DNA from: Caldilineae bacterium
GTDB lineage: Bacteria; Chloroflexota; Anaerolineae; JAAEKA01
NCBI GenBank assembly: GCA_020634555.1
Contig: JACKBK010000046.1
Location: 1-22,893 of the forward strand
Length of the DNA: 22,893 nucleotides
Direction: 5' to 3'
Shown: positions 15,362 to 22,893 of the stretch, piece after piece
Position numbering within the stretch: the stretch's first letter is position 1
How the letters are laid out: each line of letters begins with the position of its first letter
Position numbers and translations under genes: made by a program
Notes under the pieces: model-generated
The model's input: only the letters and a program-made list of their open reading frames with translations
What the model was told of the DNA's origin: nothing
Database searches by the model: none

Positions 15362-16978
15362 TTGATTGCCCTGTTCCGGCAGCCCGTCTGGCGAGCTGTA
15401 GCTGCTGTACTCCTGTTGCTGGCGACATTCTTTGGGTTGGGCAGCACGGCGCTCACGCTGGCATCAGGCGCGTTGCCGGGCGACGCGCTCTATCCGGTGA
15501 AACTGGCGAGCGAGCAGGTTCGTGTGGCTGTTACGTTGGACGAAGGCGAGCGGGCCCAGTTGCAGGCGACCTTGGAGCAGCGCCGCCGGCAGGAAGCCGT
15601 CGATGTGGTCGGTGCTGGCCGCCAGATCGAAGTCCAGTTCATGGGGACCATCGAAACGATGCTGGACGGCGTTTGGACCATCGGTGGGATGACGATGGCG
15701 CTTGTGGTGCCGGGTGACACCGAGGTGATCGGGATCCCGGCTGCCGGAAGACAGGTGCTGGTCACTGGCTACTCGGATGGCCAGGGAAGGTTGATTGCGC
15801 GGCGGGTCATGGTAATTGGAGGAGACAGCAATAACGCACCGTCGCCAACAGCCACCGCGACCTCAACGGGGACACCTGTTCGTGCGATTGTAACGGTTGC
15901 GCCGCCGACCAACACCGCTACCCCAAGTCCGAGTCCTACCAACACGCCGGTCGCGAGCGCCACCCCGACTTCGACGGCGACACCCACGGTGACCGCGACT
16001 GCGACGGTGACGCCTACGAACACACCCACGGTTACGGCGACTCCGACGACGACCCCATCGGTGACCCCCACGGCGTCACCGACCCCAACGGCAACGCTGG
16101 CGCCGTATCCCGGGTCGCATTACGGCCTGATCGAGGAAAAACACCCGACGTGGTGGCTGGTAAGCGGCCGCCAGATATTGCTGACCCCGGACACCGAGAT
16201 CGACGAATCGGCGGGGCCGGCAGAGGTAGGCGCTGAGGTAGCGGTGGAAGGGCTTATTATCCCCGATCCTCCGGCTTTCCAGGCCACCTTTATCCGCGTC
16301 ACGCGTTACGATTATGAGTTCAAGGAGTGGACCGGCGTTATCAGGTCCATCACAGGCAGTGTTTGGCTGGTCGGCGATACGACTGTCGATGTGTCTGGCG
16401 CTACCATCACCGGAACGCCTGGTGTGGGCATGATCGCTACGGTCCAGGCTCAGCGACGCGCCAACTCAGTCTGGCAGGCGACGACCGTTGTGGTGGACGA
16501 ATCCGAGTACGAGTATGTCTTTGGCGTTATCGACTCGATCGTGGCCAATATCTGGGTCGTCGACGGCCGGACAGTCGATGTCTTCGGTGCCGAGTTCTTT
16601 GGTGAACCTCCGCGCGTCGGGCTGTATGCCGAGATTGAGGCGGTGGAGGTCGATGGCCAGTTGTTTGCTGTCCGGGTGAACGTTGTTGCGCCAACGGCGA
16701 CGCCGACCCCCAGCCCGTCGGCGACTGAAACGCCAACTGCAACGCTAACTGCAACACCAACAGCCACCTCAATCCTGATAAAACCGACGGCCACGCCCAC
16801 TACTGTGCCGCCAACAGCGACTCCAACAGAGACCGCGGGCTTGCCGACGGCCACACCCACCACTGCGCCGCCGACGGCCCTTCCGACCGACGAATCGCCA
16901 ACGCGTACCACTCAGGCCGGTCCAACTACCACATTCACACCGATCCCAACACCAACATTGGCTCTCGTTGAAGCCTAG
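15362..16978 (+). CDS. C-terminal part of the DUF5667/DUF5666 membrane-anchored protein
   Basis: 538 residues from a TTG at 15362 with a weak ribosome site; the natural start is probably the upstream part at 14858. Residues 8-35 are a membrane helix. Next is the DUF5667 segment (G-D-A-L-Y-P-V-K-L-A-S-E-Q). Then come DUF5666-like beta repeats of about 55-60 residues at about 85-150, 250-305, 310-370 and 380-440, each with a pattern such as W-x-V-x-G-x-x-V/I. Between and after them are long Thr/Pro/Ala-rich linkers. The outer part should lie outside the membrane. If it is not translated from the upstream half, it lacks the cytoplasmic sigma-binding region. Confidence 0.85.
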   Translation: MIALFRQPVWRAVAAVLLLLATFFGLGSTALTLASGALPGDALYPVKLASEQVRVAVTLDEGERAQLQATLEQRRRQEAVDVVGAGRQIEVQFMGTIETMLDGVWTIGGMTMALVVPGDTEVIGIPAAGRQVLVTGYSDGQGRLIARRVMVIGGDSNNAPSPTATATSTGTPVRAIVTVAPPTNTATPSPSPTNTPVASATPTSTATPTVTATATVTPTNTPTVTATPTTTPSVTPTASPTPTATLAPYPGSHYGLIEEKHPTWWLVSGRQILLTPDTEIDESAGPAEVGAEVAVEGLIIPDPPAFQATFIRVTRYDYEFKEWTGVIRSITGSVWLVGDTTVDVSGATITGTPGVGMIATVQAQRRANSVWQATTVVVDESEYEYVFGVIDSIVANIWVVDGRTVDVFGAEFFGEPPRVGLYAEIEAVEVDGQLFAVRVNVVAPTATPTPSPSATETPTATLTATPTATSILIKPTATPTTVPPTATPTETAGLPTATPTTAPPTALPTDESPTRTTQAGPTTTFTPIPTPTLALVEA

Positions 16979-17026
16979 CCATCTGCAATTGCCAGATCTA
17001 TTTCTACGCACCGCCACGCAAAAGCA

Positions 17027-17056
17027 TTGACACATCCCCAGAGACTCAGGTATACT
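17027..17056 (+). promoter_or_regulatory. strong promoter of the beta-propeller gene
   Basis: TTGACA (17027-17032), an 18-base spacer and TATACT (17051-17056). The start would be near 17063, with a leader of about 60 bases. It lies in the 144-base gap after the DUF5666 protein gene. Confidence 0.72.
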
Positions 17057-17071
17057 TAAAATCGTTTGAAA

Positions 17072-17089
17072 CAGGCGCTTCGGCGCTTG
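17072..17089 (+). other. leader hairpin with a UUCG tetraloop
   Basis: Arms 17072-17078 and 17083-17089 form a 7-bp stem closed by C(UUCG)G, the very stable tetraloop type, with one G-U pair. It lies about ten bases after the predicted start of the beta-propeller transcript. There is no T-run. It may stabilise the 5' end of the mRNA. Confidence 0.6.
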
Positions 17090-17122
17090 CATTGAATCGG
17101 TTGACTTGACGTTGCAGAGCAT

Positions 17123-18598
17123 ATGACGCAGCGTCAGGCGCCGCGATACCACTATTTCTTTTCGCTGGCCGTGCAACAAGAGACAACGGTCCGGATTGCT
17201 ACCAACATCAGCGCCTTGCCGGAACCGCGACAGCCACTTCTGCTGAGTTGGCTGCTGTTAGGCGCGGCTGCGCTGATCGGCTTGTTCAGCGGACTGGCCA
17301 TTGGCGGCGCAAGATCCGGCGCTCTTGATCTGTCTCTTCTCGCGGTCCCCCAGCTTTCCACGCAGTTTGTCGGGCGTTTCATCGCAGCCAGCTTGCCTGA
17401 GACTGCCTACCAAAGTTCAGCCTTGCCGGATGCGCGGCAAGGTGTTGCACCGATCACCGCAGGGAGTTTAGTTCGCATGTCCGAACCCATTTTCACCGAT
17501 CCCAACACCGACCAACAAATGCTGGTTCCGGGCTGGTCCCAGCCGCGCAACTTATCCAATTCCCCGGCTCGGGTGGTGAACCCCGTGCTGCTGGCAGGAC
17601 CCGGCGGCCAACTGCACGCGCTGTGGGAAGAGGACAACCGCATCTACCACACGTTCCGGCGCGATGGCGTCTGGTCCACCCCGACATCCATGGTAACAGG
17701 CTTCCAGCCTGCGGCCGGTCTGGCCGCGGACGGCAGTGTGCATCTGGTCTTCAGCAGCCAGTTTTTTGGCCGTTACCGGGTGTTTCACGCGATCTGGAAC
17801 GGTGATTACTGGTCGCTGCCCCGGCTGGTTTCCAAGACCAGCGGCAACGCCACATCGCCGGCGCTTGCCATCGACCGCTCAGGGCTGGTACATGCCAGTT
17901 GGGCCGATACAGCGCCCGGCTTTTCGATCATCTACCACGGCTGGCTGGAGTCGACCTGGCTCAATGAGCCGATCCAGAACGCGCGCGGCGACATCCCGGC
18001 TCTCGTCGCAGATGAGAAAGCAGACAGGCTCTATCTGGCGTTTCAGGGATCAAGTATCTCCGGAGGAAAGCGCGAGGTCTACTTTGCCCAGGGCCATGTC
18101 TACAGTTGGCCGGCGCCGGAGAACGTCTCGCTGACGCCCGATGCGGAGTCGATCAACGCGGCGCTGGCGCTTGACGGCGAGAGCAAGGTCCATCTGGTGT
18201 GGCAGGAGGATGTGGGCGGCACTTCGCGGGTGCGCTATCGATGGGGACGCCAATCGAACTGGTCTGCGATGGAGGATATCTCCGATCCCGACCACGACGC
18301 TCACTACGCCACCGTTGCAGTGACGCAAGCCAGCCAGGTCAGCGTGGTCTGGCAACAGGGGACGGCACTCATCTATCGCAAGCGCTTCACCGGTGGGGAG
18401 ACGTGGGATCCCCAGGTGACGTTGGTGAGAAACGACGGCGGCCTGGGCGAGCCGGCGCTGGCGGGAGAACCCACCGGCGAGATCAACCTGGCGTGGACCG
18501 GCTGGACCAGCGTCAGCGAGCGCGACCTGTTTCTCAGCCAGCGTGAGCCGCTCCTGCGCCCCAAGGTGTTTATGCCGGGCATCGTTACGGGGAGGTAA
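17123..18598 (+). CDS. membrane-anchored seven-repeat beta-propeller protein of unknown function
   Basis: 491 residues. Residues 38-62 are a hydrophobic signal anchor after an N-terminal hydrophilic stretch. After residue 130 I count seven repeats with the pattern P-x-L/V-A...G-x-V/L-H-L/A-x-W or F, for example S-P-A-L-A-I-D-R-S-G-L-V-H-A-S-W and N-A-A-L-A-L-D-G-E-S-K-V-H-L-V-W. Seven copies fit a seven-bladed propeller of the BNR/sialidase-like type. I see no catalytic residue set for a glycosidase, so binding is a safer guess than hydrolysis. The tail K-V-F-M-P-G-I-V resembles short C-terminal hydrophobic motifs of exported Chloroflexota proteins (inference). It has its own promoter and is followed by a repeat and a terminator. 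Confidence 0.8.
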   Translation: MTQRQAPRYHYFFSLAVQQETTVRIATNISALPEPRQPLLLSWLLLGAAALIGLFSGLAIGGARSGALDLSLLAVPQLSTQFVGRFIAASLPETAYQSSALPDARQGVAPITAGSLVRMSEPIFTDPNTDQQMLVPGWSQPRNLSNSPARVVNPVLLAGPGGQLHALWEEDNRIYHTFRRDGVWSTPTSMVTGFQPAAGLAADGSVHLVFSSQFFGRYRVFHAIWNGDYWSLPRLVSKTSGNATSPALAIDRSGLVHASWADTAPGFSIIYHGWLESTWLNEPIQNARGDIPALVADEKADRLYLAFQGSSISGGKREVYFAQGHVYSWPAPENVSLTPDAESINAALALDGESKVHLVWQEDVGGTSRVRYRWGRQSNWSAMEDISDPDHDAHYATVAVTQASQVSVVWQQGTALIYRKRFTGGETWDPQVTLVRNDGGLGEPALAGEPTGEINLAWTGWTSVSERDLFLSQREPLLRPKVFMPGIVTGR

Positions 18599-18618
18599 GG
18601 AATCTTTGTGTTCTGTCG

Positions 18619-18813
18619 GATTCTGTGGGTGTGCGGCCGCCCGACCGTGAAACGGATCGGGCTACTACGTGAAAGGCCCTCCGGGCCTGCGGATTCAGTA
18701 GCCCAGCAAGCTTGCATCTCGCTGCTTGCGCCCCGCAGTGGGTAGCCGGATGGCTTTGCGTAGCACCCCGGAGCGGAGCGCAGTGGGGAGCCTCCGGCGG
18801 GCGTCCTTTGCAG
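18619..18813 (+). repeat. 195-bp structured intergenic repeat, copy 1
   Basis: It matches the reverse complement of 22088-22282 over 195 bases with no gap and about 16 differences (about 92%). It contains nested hairpins, for example a GCCCGA...TCGGGC stem near 18648-18662 and AGGCCC-TCC-GGGCCT at about 18674-18688. Several of the differences between copies fall in hairpin loops. It lies between the beta-propeller gene and its terminator, and fills most of the 286 bases between two convergent genes. Confidence 0.9.
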
Positions 18814-18869
18814 AGTCGAGGCATGAACCGGAACCTGTCCAAGATCCGGTTCATGCCTCGACTTTTTTT
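18814..18869 (+). terminator. intrinsic terminator
   Basis: Arms 18814-18832 and 18845-18863 are a perfect 19-bp inverted repeat around a 12-base loop. A run of seven T (18863-18869) follows on the plus strand. It ends the beta-propeller transcript, which would include the 195-bp repeat as its 3' region. The reverse direction lacks a T-run. Confidence 0.93.
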
Positions 18870-18884
18870 CTTATGGAACTGTGG

Positions 18885-19775
18885 TTAGCCAGTTGCCTGC
18901 ACGCGCAAATATTCCAACACCTGGGGGTCAATGAGGTCATCGCTACGCAGCCGCTCTTCGAGGTTCTCTACGCCGGCCCACGCCTCCAGCGCAGTGCGCG
19001 TCTCGTCGTTTATCTGGCCGCTGAGCGGACCGTTGTAGTACCCAACTTCCTGCAACAAATTTTGGATCTCAGTTGCCAGTTGCTCCGTCACCGGCAGGCA
19101 GTCCTCCGGCAGGGCTTTCTCGAACAGCAGGCGATGCAGGCGCAGGATGCGGGCCAGTTCGTCGATGGGTTGAGGATGGTCGTCGATGCGCAGATCGATG
19201 TAGCGGTCGTTGTTGCCGCCGTATCCCCCGCCCGCGCGGGCGACCAGCAGCGCGGCCGACTGCTGGCCGCGGCGGTCGCCGCCGTTGGTCTGGCCGGCCT
19301 GTAAGACAGCTATCAGACGTTCCGCCAGCGGTCCGTTGCTGTTATTAAACGCATCGGCCATGGCCGTTACCGTGTCGGCGCTCACGAGGATGTTGCCCTG
19401 GCAGGCGAAGTTCGGGCCGGCGATGCCACCAGCCCAGGCAAAGCAGGCCTCGCCGGTGAATGTAGCTGAGCCGCCATTGGCGTCCACAATGCCAACCTGC
19501 CGGTGGGCGCGCTCCGGGTCGGCCTCGACCAGACGCTGGAGTACCGCTTCCGCTGTCAGGCCGGACGCCAGCAACGCCAGGCCGTTCGGGCCGTAGGTGA
19601 AGTTGGCGTTGGCCTGGGTTGCGACGGTGCCCGCCCTGGCCTGTGCCCATGGCACGATGCTGCCGACGGCCAGGAATTTGCTCTGCGTCGCCACACCCAA
19701 ATCGCCGGTCATGGGATCGCGCGCGACGATGGAGTAGGTAGCTACCAAGGGATGCAGGGAGGGTTTATGTGCCAT
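18885..19775 (-). CDS. DUF1028 Ntn-hydrolase-like protein with C-terminal peptidoglycan-binding-like domain
   Basis: 296 residues from the ATG at 19775, chosen because the family begins close to A-T-Y-S-I-V-A-R-D-P; the open frame runs back into the preceding gene. Residues 10-220 match DUF1028: G-D-L-G-V-A-T-Q-S-K-F, V-G-S-I-V-P-W-A, A-T-Q-A-N-A-N. The C-terminal 75 residues resemble a peptidoglycan-binding fold (I-Q-N-L-L...G-P-L-S-G-x-I-N-D-E-T). There is no signal peptide. No clear ribosome site is visible. It begins 13 bases after the CBM48 gene and is likely co-transcribed with it. DUF1028 proteins resemble Ntn hydrolases, but their reaction is not established. Confidence 0.88.
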   Translation of the reverse strand: MAHKPSLHPLVATYSIVARDPMTGDLGVATQSKFLAVGSIVPWAQARAGTVATQANANFTYGPNGLALLASGLTAEAVLQRLVEADPERAHRQVGIVDANGGSATFTGEACFAWAGGIAGPNFACQGNILVSADTVTAMADAFNNSNGPLAERLIAVLQAGQTNGGDRRGQQSAALLVARAGGGYGGNNDRYIDLRIDDHPQPIDELARILRLHRLLFEKALPEDCLPVTEQLATEIQNLLQEVGYYNGPLSGQINDETRTALEAWAGVENLEERLRSDDLIDPQVLEYLRVQATG

Positions 19776-19788
19776 CGAGGGAGCCGAA

Positions 19789-20088
19789 TCAGGTGCTGAT
19801 GACCGAGTTGTCGCTGTCGTAGATGTTGGGTACATAGTCGTCTGCGTGCCAGTCGTTGTGCCAGGTCACGCCGTCCACCAGATAGCGGAACTGGTAGTCG
19901 CGGCCGCGTTCCAGCTCAAGTTGGTTCGTCCAGAGACCGCGGCGCTTGTCCAGAGTCATCGGCGTGTCGGTCTCGCTCCAGCTGTTGAAGTCGCCAACCA
20001 GATGGACACTCTTGGCGCGCACCGCGGCAGCGTACTCGAATGTGACCAGCATCTTGTTCGTCGAGGGGACGATTTCTTTCTTGATCAT
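19789..20088 (-). CDS. small CBM48 (glycogen-binding, isoamylase early-set) protein
   Basis: 99 residues, a single domain. V-H-L-V-G-D-F-N-S-W near residue 30 and Y-Q-F-R-Y-L-V-D-G-V-T-W near residue 70 are typical of CBM48/AMPK-beta type alpha-glucan binding modules. No catalytic domain follows, so it may be a stand-alone carbohydrate or protein binder. There is no Shine-Dalgarno site, and the best promoter starts transcription only about three bases before this ATG. The start at 20088 fits the family's N-terminal length; the Met at 20052 would cut it short. Its stop is followed 13 bases later by the DUF1028 gene. Confidence 0.88.
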   Translation of the reverse strand: MIKKEIVPSTNKMLVTFEYAAAVRAKSVHLVGDFNSWSETDTPMTLDKRRGLWTNQLELERGRDYQFRYLVDGVTWHNDWHADDYVPNIYDSDNSVIST

Positions 20089-20097
20089 CGCCGCGCT

Positions 20098-20126
20098 ACT
20101 GTAACATAGACGCGAGCGGCTGACAA
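20098..20126 (-). promoter_or_regulatory. promoter for the CBM48-DUF1028 pair
   Basis: On the minus strand TTGTCA (20126-20121), a 17-base spacer, and TACAGT (20103-20098). The start would be near 20091, right at the ATG at 20088, which suggests a leaderless mRNA. Confidence 0.6.
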
Positions 20127-20185
20127 ACTGGGTTCAGCAGGGTTAGCAATTCTCGATTTGTCGAAACAAGGACGCGGTTGCCTAC

Positions 20186-20214
20186 TTGACGAAAGCAGCC
20201 GGCCAACGTAGAAT
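20186..20214 (+). promoter_or_regulatory. promoter of ffh
   Basis: TTGACG (20186-20191), a 17-base spacer, and TAGAAT (20209-20214). The start would be near 20221, with a leader of about 32 bases carrying GAGG seven bases before the ffh ATG. Confidence 0.72.
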
Positions 20215-20252
20215 GAACCCGTCCTATTTTCCCTGCTGAACGAGGAAACTTT

Positions 20253-21587
<1,335 letters not shown>

Positions 21588-21624
21588 GTTGATGATTTCT
21601 TCTGAGGTGTTTGGATAGTTTGCA

Positions 21625-22032
21625 ATGAGCAGTACACCAGTATCGATATTGAGCAAGTTTTACGAACAGGACAGCCTGCACAACACAGATGACGGTTTTG
21701 AGCTAGTGTTCCGCAACCGCCTGGCGCCAACGACCTTGATTGGTGTTGGACCGCTGACCATCGACGGCGAGCAGTACTCCGGTGAGCAGGTGGTCATTCA
21801 GCTAGAGCGGCCCAGGGAGGGACATTCCCGGCCGCCAACGCCGATCGTACGCACCGCAGAACAGATCAGCGATGAGAAAAGGGTGTCGTTTGGTGTGAAC
21901 GTCATCGCCCGGGTCGCCGTCAGCGGGCCGCAATTGAGCCCCGGTCCCTACCGGGTCGCGCTGGCATTGCGCACCAAAGAAGTCGGCGACATCACCGTCA
22001 CTGCCGACGACGAGATCGTGGCAGAGCCATAG
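21625..22032 (+). CDS. small protein of unknown function downstream of ffh
   Basis: 135 residues, without a signal peptide or membrane helix. It has short alternating hydrophobic segments, as in an all-beta protein: F-E-L-V-F-R-N-R-L near residue 25, V-V-I-Q-L, V-S-F-G-V-N-V-I-A-R-V-A-V and Y-R-V-A-L-A-L. I do not recognise a family or motif. The ribosome site is weak. It follows ffh by 37 bases on the same strand, so co-transcription is likely, though a link in function is not shown. Confidence 0.7.
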   Translation: MSSTPVSILSKFYEQDSLHNTDDGFELVFRNRLAPTTLIGVGPLTIDGEQYSGEQVVIQLERPREGHSRPPTPIVRTAEQISDEKRVSFGVNVIARVAVSGPQLSPGPYRVALALRTKEVGDITVTADDEIVAEP

Positions 22033-22087
22033 CAGCGGCCTGGATCTTCCTGGTTTTAACGGATTCTGCGGATGCAGGAAGTTGTCG

Positions 22088-22282
22088 CTGCAAAGGGCGC
22101 CCGCCGGAGGCTCCCCACTGCGCTCCGCTCCGGGGTGCTACGCAAAGCCATCCGACTACCCGCTCCGGGGCGCAAGCAGCGAGATGCAAGCCCGCTGGGC
22201 TCTGGGATCCACAGGCCCGAAGGGCCTTTCACGTTGTAGCCCGATCCGTTTGACGGTCGGGCGGTCACACACCCACAGAATC
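22088..22282 (-). repeat. 195-bp structured intergenic repeat, copy 2 (inverted)
   Basis: The reverse complement matches 18619-18813 without gaps (about 92%). The nested hairpins are kept; for example the AGGCCC/GGGCCT stem is intact while its loop changed from TCC to TTC. It fills most of the 307-base gap between the ffh-linked gene and gcvT. Open frames inside it are repeat-derived. A short 7-bp inverted repeat (CTTCCTG/CAGGAAG) precedes it. Confidence 0.9.
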
Positions 22283-22339
22283 TGCTAGAATCAGATCAAA
22301 CAAAATTCAATCACGCTCCAACGGAGTAGCGAGGAGATC

Positions 22340-22893
22340 ATGGCAGAGCAGTTGCGCCGGACGGCGCTATACGACGAACATCTGAAACTCAACGGGCGCA
22401 TCGTACCCTTTGCCGGATGGGAACTGCCGGTGCAGTACGACAACCTGGGGCCGACGGTGGAACACAACACAGTCCGCGCGGTCGCCGGGCTGTTCGACAT
22501 CGACCACATGGGACAGGTCGAGGTGATTGGACCGGACGCGCTGGCCTTCCTGCAGCGCATCCAGGTCGGCGACCTGAGCGACCTGCCGGTGTTGGGGGCG
22601 CGCTACAGCCTCATGTGCTACGCCGATGGCGGCGTGGTGGACGATATCTTCGTCTACCGGCTGGATAAACAGCGCTGGTGGGTGGTGATCAACGCCTCCA
22701 ACCGCGCCAAGGACGTGGCTTGGATGCAGGCCCACGCCCACGGGTTTGACATAACGCTGGAAGATATCTCCGACGCGACCTACATGCTGGCGCTGCAAGG
22801 GCCGAAGGCCCAGGAGATCTTACAGCGGCTCACGCCGGCTGACCTGAACGCCATGCCCTTCCACTCCTGCCTGGAGACCGAGGTCGCCGGCAT
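22340..22893 (+). CDS. gcvT: aminomethyltransferase, glycine cleavage T protein (partial, 3' end outside window)
   Basis: 184 codons are visible; the frame is open to the window end. The start ATG follows GAGGAG closely. Motifs are typical of GcvT: an L-Y-D-E-H opening, F-A-G-W-E-L-P-V-Q-Y, A-G-L-F-D-I-D-H-M-G-Q, a D-G-G-V-V-D-D-I-F-V-Y-R block and V-I-N-A-S-N-R. It transfers the aminomethyl carbon from the lipoylated H protein to tetrahydrofolate and releases ammonia. Residues after about 185 cannot be seen, so the C-terminal domain is not checked. A TAGAAT box lies about 50 bases upstream, but I see no good -35. Confidence 0.96.
   Translation, partial: MAEQLRRTALYDEHLKLNGRIVPFAGWELPVQYDNLGPTVEHNTVRAVAGLFDIDHMGQVEVIGPDALAFLQRIQVGDLSDLPVLGARYSLMCYADGGVVDDIFVYRLDKQRWWVVINASNRAKDVAWMQAHAHGFDITLEDISDATYMLALQGPKAQEILQRLTPADLNAMPFHSCLETEVAG

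Noticed and set aside
15769..16911. Val/Gly-rich minus-strand frames opposite the DUF5666 protein
   Set aside because: They are the antisense of the Thr/Pro-rich linkers (ACN/CCN codons read as GGN/GTN).
18726..19304. Plus-strand frame starting in the 195-bp repeat and running into the DUF1028 gene
   Set aside because: It begins in repeat DNA, crosses the perfect terminator and continues antisense to the DUF1028 gene.

Overview
The window looks like a piece of a Chloroflexota chromosome (Caldilineae/Anaerolineae-like), moderately GC-rich. The phylum call is an inference. It rests on a DUF5667/DUF5666 anti-sigma-like protein with long Thr/Pro-rich linkers, CHAT-TPR and DUF1028 proteins, small CBM48 proteins, and many palindromic intergenic repeats. 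No phage, transposase or CRISPR array is visible.

Layout. Bases 1-2565 (+) hold the tail of a voltage-gated K+ channel-like protein, a small membrane protein, and a Vps62-like protein with a coiled coil and a four-helix membrane tail. Bases 2638-2904 (-) carry tRNA-Leu(UAA) and tRNA-Cys(GCA), with a long palindrome between them. Bases 9520-3112 (-) form the most striking unit: an ECF-like sigma factor, a soluble double zinc-finger (anti-sigma-like) protein, a TPR-CHAT caspase-like peptidase, and a subtilisin-like lipoprotein. An HtrA/DegP-type protease (9703-10899, +) is transcribed divergently from it.

Next come uppP with a promoter and terminator-like leader, an array of 106-bp units built from inverted palindromes (11971-12504), a sirtuin (-) and a CDP-alcohol phosphatidyltransferase (+). 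A second sigma factor (14292-14855) is followed by a DUF5667/DUF5666 protein whose reading frame is cut by one in-frame amber codon at 15278. After that lies a seven-repeat, membrane-anchored beta-propeller protein with a strong promoter.

From 18885 to the end there is a DUF1028/peptidoglycan-binding-like protein and a CBM48 protein (-), divergent from ffh (+), a small unknown protein, and the start of gcvT. A 195-bp structured repeat occurs twice in opposite orientation, at 18619-18813 and 22088-22282, about 92% identical and without gaps.

How the genes work together. The 9520-3112 unit reads as a regulated two-protease module. A dedicated sigma factor and its zinc-finger partner would control a cytoplasmic Cys peptidase with TPR sensors and an exported Ser peptidase, with HtrA sharing the same upstream region. 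This is inference from domains and gene order. The second sigma/anti-sigma pair may be unbalanced because its anti-sigma-like partner is split by a stop codon.
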